Below, in pieces: positions 14,201-27,983 of a stretch of 64,000 nucleotides of DNA. The notes below the pieces were generated by a model that did no database searches, was not told the DNA's origin, and saw nothing but the letters and a program-made list of their open reading frames with translations. The stretch comes from Patagioenas fasciata (taxonomy: Eukaryota; Chordata; Aves; Columbiformes; Columbidae), in the NCBI RefSeq assembly GCF_037038585.1, contig NC_092520.1, forward strand, positions 62,640,001-62,704,000, read 5' to 3'. Position 1 is the stretch's first letter. Each line of letters starts with the position of its first letter. The position numbers and the translations under genes were made by a program.

Positions 14201-15740
14201 TACCTCACTCAACAACAAAAATAAAGGAGATGCTTCTGGTGAAAAAATCTGACTCAAGAAACATCATAAGCCAATGTCCAGACACAATAGTGTACTTTGC
14301 ACAGGATGGAGAATAGTACACAGTGCACCTTGCAGTGCACAGGAATTGTGTTTGGCTTATACTGCAGTTTCTAAAATGAAGTTGTTTATTCAAACTATTT
14401 ATAATTTTAGAAAGTATTCTGATAAACAGAAGCACAGCAGTAACATTTTTGTCATTAGGCTAGCAATTATTTTACTTGCTATTCTGAGACAAAAATACAT
14501 AATGTAAATTTATTTTGATTTTTTTCTCCAAAATTTTCCTTTCTAGCATTTCTCAATAGAGCCTGGAAAAAAAGAGACAAAACTAGAAAAATTAAAGTGA
14601 TCTTTTATTCCTAAACATTTTGGGCTGTTTTTCCTCAAAACCGTATGTATTTCCTGTGTTTCATAGGGGTTGTAGATGCTGTGATCTGTACCAGTTGTCA
14701 GTACAATACACCAGCGGGACATGGCCAGGAAACTGTATGGGTTTCAGTAAACCTCCCATTCTTAGTACCTCTTCTCTGAAAACAACACTGGACTAAAACA
14801 CTACCAGAACATCCCACACAGTAGCCTGTGCCCTTTGCACTGTCAGACATACAATGAAGAGAAAAACTGGCACCAAGAAATACATCCACAGATAGTTTCA
14901 AGTGTTCACTATACAGTGGGAAATATTAAAACAAACCCCACAGAGAAAGTTGGCTTGTACTCTACTGATAACATTTTGGAAGATGTCTCTTTATTAATGT
15001 CTTTATTATCTAGGGTGAATATCTACTTGATCACTCAGCCTAGAGCCTCAGGAGGTATTTTTCCCCTGCTAATTTACCTTGAGCACTGGCTACCTACGTG
15101 CACTTAGGTAGTTTCTCAGCTGAGAGAGGTTCTTAACATTAGACAATAGCATATGCTTTCACCTGTTTTGTTATATTTTAATTGACTAAGTTTTGAGGAA
15201 GCTATCAGTCCATCATCACTAAGATTCAACATTTAAACAAACATATTTGAAAAAAATAAAGAAGTTACAGACAAGATATCGGACTTTCAGTCTAGGGAAC
15301 AGGGTAAAGCTGTTTGTAAGGGAAGAAAACAGGCACACGACATCTGACCACCCTCTGTTTTTCTCCCTGTAAGTCTGCTAATTCCAAGTAACCCTCAGAC
15401 GACCGAGCTGATGAAACTTGTTTTTGCTCTGCTGACCCAGACCGCTCGCCTACTTCTCTGCAGGTAATAATTCTTCAGTGACAGAAGTAATTTCTCATGC
15501 CATAAACAAATCCCTGAAACACCCTCAGAGTAAGAAAAGACACATAGATCTTACTGACATTTTCTGGCTTTTTTACAGCTCGTTCCCTCCCCTTTCTCAT
15601 CACCCGTAGGTTTTGAAGGGGATGCAACAGGCCTTGTTCTTGCTACTTACTGCAGTCAGATGAAGAGTTCAACTTTGATTCCAGGCAGGGATGGAGCAGC
15701 ACTACCACTTCAGGTTCTGCTGGAGATGGACCTCTGCAGT
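11210..15740. other. AT-rich intronic DNA without recognised genes
   Basis: Apart from the hairpin at 12252-12360, this stretch shows only short A/T runs and chance open frames. No splice-bounded exon with a convincing protein was found. Confidence 0.5.
12252..12360. repeat. Near-perfect 35-bp inverted repeat (hairpin)
   Basis: The left arm (12252-12286) and right arm (12326-12360) are reverse complements at 33 of 35 positions and are separated by 39 bases. In RNA from either strand one of the two differences becomes a G-U wobble and the other an A-C mismatch. The outer ends read CTGTTTT and AAAACAG. No flanking TA or longer target duplication is evident, so origin as a short palindromic transposon is possible but unproven. 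The fold resembles a long-stem microRNA precursor. Confidence 0.85.
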
Positions 15741-15756
15741 CCCAGCAGGACAAGCT

Positions 15757-16207
15757 AAGGATGTACTGGAGCGAGTTCAGAGAAGGGCAACGAAGCTGGT
15801 GAGGGGTCTGGAGCACAAGTCTGATGAGGAGCGGCTGAGGGAACTGGGGCTATTTAGTCTGGAGAAAAGGAGGCTGAGCGGAGACCTTATCGCTCTCTGC
15901 AACCACCTGAAAGGAGGTTGTAGCATGGAGGGGGTTGGTCTCTTCTCTCAAGTAACCAGTGATAGGACAGGGGAAAACAGCCTCAAGTTGCACCAGGGGA
16001 TGTTTAGATTGGATATTCGGAAAAATTTCTTCACAGAAAGGGTTGTCAGGCATTGGAACAGGTGGCTGAGCCACCATCTTTGGAGGTATTTAAAAAATGC
16101 ATAGATGAGGTTCTTATGGACATGGTTTAGTCCCAGAGTTAGGTTAATGGTTGGACTCAATGATCTTGAGGCTCTCTTCCAACCAATATCTTTCTATGAT
16201 TCTACGA
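15757..16207 (+). mobile_element. CR1 LINE, 5'-truncated, with C-terminal ORF2 remnant
   Basis: The copy is in plus orientation. Its open part (within 15691-16104) reads as the C-terminal tail of the CR1 reverse-transcriptase polyprotein, with the characteristic stretches [39 protein letters not shown] and a degraded [13 protein letters not shown]. The element ends with GGACTCAATGATCTTGAGG and TTCTATGATTCTACG, the CR1 3' terminus. The catalytic reverse-transcriptase and endonuclease domains are absent through 5' truncation, so the copy is not autonomous. It shares a subfamily-like 3' half with the copies at 33150-33834 and 36337-36975. Confidence 0.96.
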
Positions 16208-16209
16208 TG

Positions 16210-19200
16210 TGTGATCCGTGCCAGTCTTCCTTAGCTTCACAGGAAGCAGGTGCAACCACAAAGTGTTTGACTTGGGATGTGCAGCCCACGCTTCTCTGTC
16301 TCTTCCATGGGATGGAGGGCTGGGGTGCTGCTGTGGTCCCACAGGAGCACATCCCCATTGCCGGCCAGCCCAAACCTCAGCTCTGCTCCTGCTTCAGAAA
16401 CACGTGCTGGCAGCCAGCAAAAGGTAAATGGTGCTGAGCCACTTGCAAGGCTTTATGCACAGGGGGCAATAGCCAGACAAGAAAAAGTCAGCATGTCTTC
16501 CTCTTACACCGCACTAAAGTGCCCTCAGGCCAGCTGTCCCACAAGGAGCATAGCACATGGTGGGGACAACTAAGTCTGGCTATTGGTCTGACCCAGCCAA
16601 TACACATAGAAATTATTCCTCCACCCAGTTAATACCTCAGTATTTCACCACAACCAAAGTGCTGGGAATCTTTCACAGTCCCATCCCTTTTCTGCCCCCA
16701 CAAATAAAGGCAAGAGAATAACCAGTCTGAAGAAGTGGACACCTGTGTAAGATCAGACTTCTCCATGACAGACACAGTTTTACACAACTAAATAGTTCCT
16801 GCAACCAGTCAGTTGAAGTGTCAGCAACAAAATTCTGTCAAATGACTAAATCCTATGAATTATCTCACTTGATATGGGGCTACCAGATTGATAATTGGTA
16901 CCGAGGGAAACATACAGATCGCTGCCTACCACCAGCAACAACTATGAGATCAATTATGAAGATACATCACAATTCTGCCTTTAGCATCCTGTGATTCAGA
17001 TTTTAAAAAGGCTTTCTTGGCAGCTTCCATCTAATACTATAAATCTAAGCACAGGAATTTTGTACTTCACACTTTCTAACACAGCAAACAACAGCGACAA
17101 GAAACAGATCACTTTACATGCAACATTATGAATTCTGGTTTAAACAGTGGTGGTGTACCCAACCTTTACATTTTACCTAACATTCCAGAAATTCAATAGT
17201 CATGTTCAGGTACAGAAAAACTCACATAATAGGCTCACATTATAAGTACATCACAACATCAATTCTTCTCAGCAATACTTCATGCAGTAATATATGCAAC
17301 TTTGCAGAGAACTCATTCTCCATCTTCATGACTGATTTGATATAATTTATTTATCTTTGGATTTAGAACTGTGAAATAATTTTCTAGACAGCTGAACCAC
17401 ATTCATCAGAAATGTAGGGGTGTTATCAAAAACAACACAAGACATGACATAATCACATATGTACCTTCCCATATCAATCGATTTCACACATTTTCCTTGG
17501 ACAATATAGACACACACTGCACCATGTGCAAACCCATCCCGTTTAATTGCCCATTACCATCGCAGTGATGGCACGCATTTGAGCCAGTGCGGGGAGAGAA
17601 ATGCAGAACCTTTCACGTTTCGTTCACGAAATGTTCAGGCTTTAATCTGCGATAACGAACATGGATTTACAAAAACAAAGAATTGCTTATGGGCCCCATG
17701 GCACAGGGGAATAGTCCAGCTAAAATAAACCTGAGCTCAACAGAAGATACTCAGTACACAGACTGCTTTGGTACTGTGTTAGGTTATGCACGCTGTTCTC
17801 TCTTATATGCTATAATGATTCATTTAATTTTAACCAACAGGAGACTATTAAAATAAATTATATTGATATATTGACATCAAACAAATATGTCTCCTGCTGA
17901 AAAGGGACTAGACTTACAGGTCTATCAATGTACAAAGATGTGTCTCATACTATGTGAGTGACTGAAATTGTGCACAAAATTGGTAATTTGCAAACTCTGG
18001 ACCAAAATCACTTTATGCTGGCTTTCATTTCAAGTTGCCCAGGGACCATATAGATGTCACCTCATGCTTTAACATAGGTTCAGTTAGTCTGGATAATATC
18101 CTCTACGTGTTTTGTACCATTGCACTTTCTATGGGCCTGGTAGCATCCAGGAATAGTGTATGTACAAGATCACACAGACTCTTCCTCTCACATTGCCAAG
18201 TCCATTCTGTCATCAGCAGCTCCTGTGGTATCAGTGAGGAAGAGTTTTGGAATGTGAGGAAGGTGTTTAGAATAAACACCTTTTAACGGGTATGTACGTT
18301 ACCTTTGCAAAGACTGTGATGCCACAAATGGGTACAAGGCAATCGCTTGGTAAAGTGGTTCCTTTGAGGATTTTATTTGGAGACACTAAGAAAAAAGCAC
18401 TATTCTGGTAATGACAGCACACAGAATAATCCTCACAAAAAAATCTGCCTCATTTTTGATCTATGCAGTTTTCTGGCCTTGTCCTGTCACCATCATCTTC
18501 TTTGGTCTCCTTGATGTTATAGGAAAAATCCTTCCACATCCTTAGCACCTTCGACTACTCTAAAAATGAATTAAATGGAAGCTGAAATCATTAGAAACTT
18601 CAGGGAGATGACCCTGCACCCGACAGGACAGAGGGCACTGAGGTGAAATCACTGAGGTTGGGGGTTGCCTGCCTGTACATCTCAGGGGCTGCCATTCAAA
18701 GATTTTCTCTGCTCATGACACATCCAGTCCATGCAAGACCACAAGCTCTGCCCCAACCAAGCACATCGTTCCTGGAAAATACATCCAAAATCAGCATCCA
18801 CTGTTTGTCTGACCAGTGTGATTCAGAGCACATTTTCAAAGGCATGTCCCCAGCAAGATGGATTTGGTTTTCTGCATGATTTGAACTATTATTTTGCCAT
18901 TCTCAGGGCATGAGCTGAGACGTTATTTAACCCAAAGACTTTCGGCACTGGTACAACATTTGCTGTATCACCAAGGTCCATAATGGGAAGTAAGTTTTAA
19001 AATAGCAATGGGAAAAGTCACAGACAGTAGGATTACGTTGCATAAGAATTAACATCACCAGAACCCATGTCTGAGTCTTCCCCCAGCTGGGACATACCAG
19101 TGAGGATCAGAGGAACAACCCCTCCCAGGCTGGGACTGCCAGATGGGGCGTCCTCACAGCTGGTGGCAGGAGCCAGAGGCAGCTCCCAGAGTTGTTCTAC

Positions 19201-21590
19201 ACCTAAGCAAAACTGTAAGTTCAGGGCTCTAGCATCCAGTCCTTTCCCTCTTTCCTGGCTTTTTTTCTTTTTGTAATGCTAGTTTTTGACAATCTCTTAT
19301 AATCCCTGGATTCTGGGGTCCTTCTTGCTGTATTTCTACTTTGGCCCCTTAGGATGAGTCACACAGCCTTGACGTCTCAAAAATCACTGTACCACTTTAA
19401 AAATAATAATAATAATAATAAAAATATATATGTATAAACATAGACTTCCTAGGAAAAATACCTCTTGCTATTCCCCTTTTTTCTCTAAATATTTCCATGT
19501 TGATTCCAAAAATGCAACTGTTCTTGAGAAAGATACAGCTCCAGTCAATAGACTTGTGCAAAAAATAGAAAGACAGTTTCAATTAAAAAAATCCCTCAGA
19601 ATTATATCAAGCAAAGCCACAATATTAGAAGTATTTATGTAGTTTTCATCTTCCTTGCCTGTTCTTACAAAGTGTTAAAAACACACATGTATCTACAGCT
19701 CAAAGAATGGGCTTTGGCCCTGAATACTGCTTGCACATGTATCTTGGCTTTATGGCAGACAGAATTTATCCTTTTTTACTCTGCTAGCAGATAACTGACT
19801 TACCATTGCCATAAAAGGGACAGAGCTTCAAGCACAATACGAAAATTCCAGGAATGTTTGAGTCTACCCTCACTTAGCTGATTTTTCCCTTAATATGTGC
19901 ACTATGAATACAAAGCATTAATGTACTAATTTTTCTTCAAAGTTTTGTTCTGATTCTTTACACCCCCATAAGTCCACACCAGTGTAATTTTTCAGCCTTA
20001 TTTGGACTTCACTGCAATCCTAGGATTTGTTTCAATGGTTTTAGATTATCAGATATTTCAACAGAAGTCTTCAGTAGACTAGAAAACGAGTTTTCTTCCA
20101 CTAGATAAACAACTGGACTAATAAGACTGAAAGCCTTACAATATCAAGTCAGCACATAGCTATCCAGTGAAAATGGGCTAATTTGTTTTATCCCTTAACT
20201 ATAACTGAAACATTTGTCATGACAAAAAAAAAAAAAAAATCTTCTAGTCTTCTTCATTCTGGTATCTGCATACTAAACTAAGGATCCCATAAATTATCTG
20301 TTAAAATAGAACCAGCTAATAAAACAATACAATATCCCCTAAGTTAGTGATGCATGAAAGATTACATACTTCACTGTGAATTTCCAGCGAGAATATCTAC
20401 AGAAAGAATCCTTAGGCACAAATGGCATCAACTATACTGATGAATTAAAACACTTTCATCCACTAAATCATTTTGAAACGCTCTTCAAGGTTCACGCCCC
20501 AGTGTTAAGACAATATCCTCAGGTAAAGAGGACCTATGAGAGGAAACCTTGGCTAGAAGAAAGGCTGAGCATCTTGGTGAAACCACACACCTCCCAGGTA
20601 GCCAGAGAGATTATAAATCCCAGAACAGCTGAGACAAACATGGGTGGAGAAAAGGGTGGACACTGTGTTTTAAAGCTGGTAAAGGAGATGCAATATTGTT
20701 ATAGTTGCCTCAAGAAATTTTCTAGCAAACACGAGGTAACACCAGCAGACGTCTGTCAGCTTTTAAAAAACATTGAACATCTAGACTGATTTGTGGCTTT
20801 AATCATATTTCAAATCAGAAATGAAGCACAGAGCCTGCAAACTCAAGCTCTTCAGCACATCTCTTCTGCACCCACTTTAACAGCTGGACAAAGCTCTCTG
20901 CTGGGGTGACAAAACCTTACCCAAACAAGTGTTTCTGCTTCCCAGTTGTAGCATTTGAAATGTTCTCTAAGGTATACGTTGTTACCTACAGACAGGACAA
21001 TGGATAGTTTGTCCCACCCTTCATCTATAAAAAGGCTACATCTCTTCTGAATGCAAAAGACCTAACTCACTAGGTTTTAATTAAAATATTCTAGTTCCTC
21101 ACGCTAATCCTTGTGTATTAAACTAACTCTTGTATTTATTTTATTACTTTGATAATTTCTTCCGCCAGTTCCCTCTCAGCCATGTTGAAAACCTTCATCT
21201 CAGAGCGCTGCCTCTGTCACTGCTACCAGAGGATGAAAGCCACAAAAAGATGAAAGCAAATGAATTATTACTTTGCAATTTGTTTACTCTGCACCCTTGA
21301 CAGAAGCACTTTGTGTTTTGTCCTTTACATTGTTCTGTTGAAGATGCACACCCTTCCTCAGACTCTGCAAAAGGCTGTTTGCCAGTAGCAGTAAAGGTGA
21401 AGGCAGCAGCAGCATGTACAGAGAGAAAAGGCAGAGGAAAGGAGGGGAACAGAGGATGTTTAGTAGTTCTTCTCTTGGATCCACCCAAAAAAAAAAAAAA
21501 CCCTAACCAGTATAAAATTCCATAAAAGTAGATGAATAACTTTGCTGAAGACACAGTTACACTTTCTACTAATCAGGTTGGCACAATGGC
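16210..21590. other. AT-rich non-coding DNA
   Basis: No exon or RNA gene was recognised. A 137-codon open frame (20376-20789, plus) is the longest one here that is not explained by a repeat. It has no domain I recognise and no good splice context, so it is left as unassigned. A poly-A run lies at about 20223-20239. Confidence 0.5.
19399..19425. repeat. (AAT)n microsatellite
   Basis: A short run of AAT trinucleotides continues into an ATATAT stretch. Confidence 0.85.
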
Positions 21591-21594
21591 AGAG

Positions 21595-21940
21595 GCCATA
21601 TCCAGGCCTTTCAGTACTTAAAAGGGGCCTATAAGAAAGATGGGGACATTTTTAGCAGAGTCTGTTACAACAGGACAAGGGTTAACAGTTTTAAACTAAA
21701 AGAGAGGAGATTCAGGCTAGACATGAGGAAGAAATTTTTTACAGTGAGGGTGGTGAAACACTGGCCCAGGTTGCCCAGAGAGGTGGTAGATGCCCCATCC
21801 CTGGAGACATTCCAGGCCAGGCTGGATGGGGCTCTGAGCAACCTGATCTAGTTGCAGATGTCCCTGCTCATTGCAGGGGGTTGGACCAGATGACCTTTGA
21901 AGGTCCCTTCCAAACCAAACTATACTATTATTCTATGATA
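21595..21940 (+). mobile_element. CR1 LINE, 5'-truncated 3' end
   Basis: The copy is in plus orientation. It has the CR1 block AGGCTAGACATGAGGAAGAA, then CCCAGAGAGGTGGTAGATGC, CATCCCTGGAGACATTCCAG and the tail GGACCAGATGACCTTTGAAG, ending in TATTATTCTATGA. Several stops and indels show it is a dead copy. The left boundary is uncertain, at about 21595-21615. Confidence 0.95.
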
Positions 21941-21949
21941 ATGTTGGAA

Positions 21950-24900
21950 AATCTTGTGTTATTTATTTCAGAACACATGTGAGGACAGTATCCCTTCGTT
22001 ACGTTAGATGAAGGTAACATAAGGAAAAATAAAGTTTAAAAAAAAAAAAACCACACATTTTTCCAACTCTTCTCTGGCTTCCTTCATTTCACCTTTGGCC
22101 ATGTCTTTTTTATAATCTTGCTGTAACGCAATTCAGGCCAAAAAAAATGAGGGTTTTTTGCAGGCTGTGAGGCAAGGCTGACTCATCTCCACCCTGGCGC
22201 ATTCCCAGGCTCCCGGCTCCCGCAGCACCTGCTGCTGGCTCCTGCACCACAGCACCTTGCTCCTGTGCCTGCACCCCTGGCAGCATCCCAGCATGGGGAT
22301 AAAAGCAGGGCTACAATTCTCATCGGAATTCGTAAGTACGATCTTTCAGATGCTTGATGACTTGGCAAATCAGAGGTGAAAAGGTAGGGTATCTCCTACC
22401 ACCACCACACACTCAGCGAAGAAGAGTTAATACAACCTTCAGGCTTACAATAGTTTTTGCTCACGTTGGAAATTAAGAGGTTTCCTAAAAAATACATATT
22501 TAAGATATTGGATCAATCAAAGTGGTAATAAATGAATCCAGAGCTCAACACAGTATAGCATAACTACATACGACTGGAAGTTGAAGTGCTTTTAAGTAGG
22601 TATAACTGTAGTTTGGTTTTTTTTTGTTGTTGCTTTTTTCCAATTTAGAAAGTTTACCCAAGCTCCTCTTTCTGTAAGAGAATATGTCAAAGTAAAGGAA
22701 GATTAAACAGACAGTGTTTTGATCTCTGAAACATTTATTCAAACCTGCTTACTTATATGCATCTATTTTTCTCAATACTAAATAGAAACTTAAAGCTAAA
22801 ATGGACACAATTTTTTTCTGATTGAATCTTTGATCATTCTTTTTCTATTCATACATGCCAGAGGGTAACAACAGACAGTGCTTTTTTGCACTATCTACAT
22901 TTGCCTTCTTTACTGCAAGTCACTTCAGACTAGAATGGCATAATGAGAGACATTAGCATATTGATCTTTTAACTTGTTCTGTATTTTACTTCCACATTGT
23001 CCAAGATACTACTATATAAAGACTCTTGGAGGGCTAATGCCACATACTTCTCTGATGTATTAAATCACCAAGCATCATTCCAGCCAGTCATAACCCAGAG
23101 AAGTGAAAAATTTGTCTTCCCACAAACACTGTTAAATTGCAGCAGTACTTCACATTTTCAGCTGCTCTCTAGAGGCACAGGTTGCTATCCCAGTCACGTC
23201 ACAGCCCATGCTCAAATTCTTCCCTTTAACCAAATTTTGCAAGGTGTTAAGGGCCTTTGTGATGGTAAAATCAATGGAAATTCTGGGAAGGGAGCACTAT
23301 GTAACTTTTAAACACTGATGAAGTAAGTCAATTTATTCTCATGTTGAGGTTGTTGAATCTTCCTTTGTTTAGTCTAGTTCTATAAAAAGAACAATATTCA
23401 TAAGCCTACCCCTAGAGATGGTTTCTGACATTTTTAAACAATTGTCTTAGCTGCCTGCAGCGGCTATTCTACATTTCTCTATGTGAACAAGGTAACTGAT
23501 GGCATATACATCCAGCATAACCTCAGGCATTACATAACCCAAGATTTTATACGCCAAACAGATCAGCTGCTAGGAAACACCACGGTAGTCCTGCAGGCAT
23601 TTGATACACACAAACGCTCAGAAGCGAAAACTGTGCTACTTGGCATGACAGTCCAGGAACGCACTTGCGCGTGCTGACGCTCAGCAGCTGGCAGCAGGAA
23701 CGAAGTTCACTGAGATGAGTCAGGGATGGCTGCTCAGGGAGGTTCAGGGACAGCGTTCTCCAACACAGCTGGTAGCAAACAGGTATGTGTTCCCAAAACA
23801 GCCTGCCCTTCTCTCCTGACTCAAGCACCCTGTGCCATGATGCTGTAGAAGAGGCACTCAGAGGGAGAGACAGGGAAAGTGGGAAGGAAGGACAGCAGGA
23901 TGGGATCCTGGGAGCAAAGAGCCATCAGACTTGTCCCCTTTGCTCACAGACGTGCCTATGCATTTTGCTCTGTACATATATTGAACAAATGACTCCCCAC
24001 TTGTAGGGGTGGACAAACCCACGACTGCTGCTTCCCCTGCAAGTGCTCCTTACCTTGGACTGGAAGGCCACCTCCCTGCCCATGCTCTCATGGCCCTCTG
24101 TGGTGCACCCTTGGCCATCCCACATTCTCATACCCCTTCCTGCCAAGCCACCTCTCTCCAAAAGGAAGGGAGTGCTGTACTCTTTTCCAGACCCTCTTGC
24201 ACCCTGCCACAGCCTGACAGGGAAAACTCCATCTCCTATTCCCCTGTGAAATCTTCTAGCCAAAGAGGTGCTTAACTTACTGGAAATCATTTGGATCTCT
24301 CCTTCTGGCCCCATTTTCTGAATTGGAGTAACCATATCTCCATCCTGAACTAAAACCCATCACGACTTGTTAGATGTCCTTGAGGACATTCAGGGACAAA
24401 GATGTCCAATAGCCTTAGGGGACAGGTCTCTCAGCATGTAACACAGTGGCAGCCCTAGACATGAATGGCTGCAGAAGGCAGGTGCCCAACCCAGCCTGAC
24501 TTCATTAGTAAAACCACAGCAAGTGAAGCGCTGCCAGTCATCCAGACTCAGTCATATGACCTCTCTTCAGCAACACACCAAAAGCCCAAGGCATTTCTTT
24601 TATCTGTTCTAGGTTTATCTGCCCTGTAGTTATTCATCTCAATAAACTATGTTTTTTAATGAAAAAGGAACAGCAAATCTGTTCACGCTAGTTGGAAGCA
24701 ATTTATTTTTTTTTTGCTTTTGGCCTAGACTCACACGTTTCTGACTGCAACCCCAAACACAATTTAAAAATAGGATGGGTGACATGTGGAAGGTGTGAAG
24801 GTGATACAGCAGAGCTGCCTCTGCCCAGAGATGGACACAGCACCAGTCCACAGACAGGGCTTACCCAGGGACAGGAACCTCCTGGCCTTCCACCAATGTG

Positions 24901-25945
24901 TCCCCAGCTGCCACCACACGCTCGGCTCAAACAGCACTGGTGGAATCAGCATTGAGGAAAAAATTATGCATGCTTTTATCACTGTTTTGGCCTGCCTTCT
25001 CCTAGTAGCTGGACAGAGTTTGCCCTTAGCTTTGGCCCTGCTCCTGTTTTGGCAAAACTAAAAGGGGAACAGGAGATGGCTTGGGATCTTGGAGAGACCG
25101 CTAAGCCCACCACCCATCAGCAGTAGACAGGGCATCTCCTCCATTCCCATGGCATTACATGGCAGCCAGCGCACTCATGTCAAAGGCAACTTGCCCTGGG
25201 GCTCAAGCACAGCCAGAAGATCTTGCTCTGTTGCAGAAAGCACAGGGACCAGCACTGCAGAGGCAACCTCAAGGTACCGAAACATGAAACCAGGATTTCC
25301 ATGGCATTGTCATCTCTCAACCAAGCAGTACTAATGTTAGGAAATGGACTTTTTTTTCAAAGGAAATGGCAGCCTGAAGAGTGTCAGAAATGAGATCCCC
25401 TGCAGAGAACCATCAAAACAAGCTTCTCCTGTAACTGTCTCGTGGGAGCAGTCCCTCAAGCCTGACCTGGAAACTTCTTAATCTACTGACCGATCTTCCA
25501 CTCTGTTTTCCTTACAATTTGAAAATTAGTCTCCTGACAAGAACATGGAACAGTACAAAAGCCTAGATTAGCTATAATTAACATTTTAATTATAATTAGT
25601 TGATGTAAAAAACACTGAGCTTCCAGTGCAACATCTGGATGCATTTTATAGGTGCCACATTACAACCTGTGGGAGCTGCCATGGAGCAGCTCCCTTTTCC
25701 GTACCGAGGCACGTGATCCTGACAGTAGCTGGCTCAAGTCTGGCTTTGCTACGTCAAATGCCTCTGTGAGAGCAGACCTTCCAAATCTCCTTGTATATAT
25801 TTAATCACAGATATGTCAGTGATAAAAACAATTTTTCACTCTGCCAGCCCTGTTACACTGCAGAACCACCAACCCCAGCACGGCATGAGCTGCTTCTGCT
25901 ACGTTTGCATTCACAGGCACGATCTCAAGTACCTGCACAACCACA
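21950..25945. other. Intronic or spacer DNA without recognised genes
   Basis: The stretch alternates AT-rich DNA with moderately GC-rich patches (22180-22320, 23640-24280, 24780-25280). Open frames in the GC-rich patches overlap on both strands and carry no recognised domain. A run AATAAAGTTTAAAAAAAAAAAA near 22028 resembles a polyadenylated end, but no source gene was recognised upstream of it. Confidence 0.45.
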
Positions 25946-25950
25946 ATGCA

Positions 25951-26145
25951 CACATGAAGAAACATTTTTTTCCTGTGAGGGTGACCAAACACCTGCACAA
26001 GTTGCCCAGAGAGACTGAAGAGTCTGTGTCCTTGGAGACGTTCAAAAAACTGGCTGCACATGGCTTTGAGCAGCCTGCTGCGGTTGGCCCTGGTCTGTGC
26101 AGGGCATTGGACCAGATGATCTCCAAGGTACCCTCCAGTATCAGT
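25951..26145 (+). mobile_element. CR1 LINE fragment, diverged
   Basis: The fragment is in plus orientation and recognisable by AAGAAACATTTTTTTCCTGT, GTTGCCCAGAGAGACT, CCTTGGAGACGTTCAAAAA and GGACCAGATGATCTCCAAGG. It is more diverged than the other copies and its terminal octamers are lost. The 176-codon open frame read antisense across it (25816-26346, minus) is a by-product. Confidence 0.85.
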
Positions 26146-26149
26146 GATG

Positions 26150-27905
26150 AAGGCCACAGGAGAGTTAAGAATATGAAAAGACTGTGGCTGCACAAATAAT
26201 ACATATATTTTATTTACTCTGATATAAGCTATTTTGGGGAAGGAAAGAACTAGCATCATTTTTTGGAGAACAGTAGTTGCTCCATTCAGCCTATGGCAAA
26301 CGGTACTGCACAGAACCCTGCCTACCATGCAGTCTTCTGCTAACACAACTCCTCTTTAAATGTAAACAGCGGGAACCAATTTGTCTGAGGACAATGTAAG
26401 CACTGGGCCAGCTCTGCCAGCTCTCCAAAATCAGAAGAGGTCCTGCCCAGGTGTATAGTGGATCACACCACCCAGCCATGATCACTCAGAGGCATCAGCC
26501 TGGCTCAAGGACCTCCAAAGAAAAGCTCCTCAACCACCATCCACTCCTGGTACACTGCAAGCTAACAGCAGCCTCCATCGCCTTTTGGGTTGTTGCTAGT
26601 GACAGGCAACAGCGTGGAGCTGGGGACAATGCCAGCAGAACTGAACTGACTGAAAGGCCAGCCATGTATGGCTGAAAGTTTATCTAAGGCAATAAAACTG
26701 CAAGGAGCTCATGCTTGTGTTTCTCAGTGGTGCTGATGAGGAACTGTAAATCTGCAGTCAGCATAGCATAGAGAGAATGGTTCATTAGGAGGAAAACTTC
26801 ATAATATAATTAACAGCTCCAGAAATCCTGATTCTAATAGAACAATTTATCCAGCACATTAAAGACATTTCTAAAACAGAGCCTCTTCAGAGTTGCTACA
26901 GAAGACCTTCAATTGTGTAACTGATATTAAAATTTGTATCTTCTTTTGATAAGAACATCTTCCCTATGTAGTTTTCTGTCTTTGACATGACTGTCATGAT
27001 TTTACCCAACTACTTTACAGCACAAGACAAAAGCACATCTCACAAACTGACATTTATACTTCCAGGAATACCAAATTCAGAACTCAAACATGAATAATTT
27101 ACTTCAAAAGATTTTAATTAATTAAAATTAATTATATCCTGAAAGGAATACAGATTAATCAGCTTAATGCCACATGATGAGTGAATTGCCTAAGAGGTGC
27201 ATCACCAAGTGATTTACAGCAGTCACAGTAAGCCTGATATTATCAGCCTAGGAGCAACAGATAAGACACCAGAAGTTCAGTGCATTTCTTACTTCAGCTG
27301 ATTCAAGGCATACATACTATCCCCATGGTCACACAGAGATACCATAATTATTATAGAACTTAATTTCATCTGAAACTGCAAGAAAAGAGTTTAAAATAAC
27401 CATTTCCCATACTTCCTTTACTGATTAAAATGCTAATACAAGATCTGACATTTATAGCAGGAAGTACGACTAAAATCCATCTGCCACTGCCTGCTGAAGA
27501 GTTTTCTGTACCCCTGAATTTCACTGCTCCAATATCAACCTAACCAAATGCAAGAAACCAAAGAGACACAAAAAGATGACCTATTTCAAACTACTGTGTC
27601 AAATGCCCTTTACTTAGAGGTACAGAGGGAACTGCACAAATACTTCAGTAGTGCCAGGAAAGAGTCCTTTAACTTAAGAACAGCGGATAGCTAATATCTC
27701 AGTGATAAAATTAGCTCCCTGAGCAAAACTTTCAGACTACTTGCATACTTTCGATTTTAAATGTCTGTAGCTGAATCTGGCTCCATCGGGAGAGGTGCCA
27801 GCACTAAGCTTTAACTAACCATTATCATCGGGATCCTTCCTGCTTTACAGCCTACTGTCCATCGCGGGGGTCAAAGGCAGCGAGCACGCAGTTGGAGTCC
27901 AAGCA
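26150..27905. other. AT-rich DNA 5' end of intron 1, no recognised features
   Basis: I see nothing here beyond short AT palindromes, such as the TTAATTAATTAAAATTAATT tract near 27114. It lies between the CR1 fragment and the simple repeats next to the CpG island. Confidence 0.5.
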
Positions 27906-27911
27906 ACCAAC

Positions 27912-27983
27912 CCCTTTCCTTTCCTTTCCTTTCCTTTCCTTTCCTTTCCTTTCATCCCCAGGAAAGCTTTTTTTTTTTTTTTT
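27912..27983. repeat. (TTTCC)n pentanucleotide repeat followed by poly-T
   Basis: About eight tandem TTTCC units end near 27953. After a 15-base spacer a poly-T run of about 15 bases ends in CAG (to about 27986). On the minus strand this is a (GGAAA)n purine tract inside intron 1, roughly 430-500 bases past the first-exon donor. Confidence 0.9.

Noticed and set aside
25816..26346. 176-codon minus-strand frame
   Set aside because: It runs antisense across a plus-strand CR1 fragment and keeps no domain.
27111..27140. AT palindrome TTAATTAATTAAAATTAATT
   Set aside because: Short, low-complexity self-complementarity expected in AT-rich DNA.
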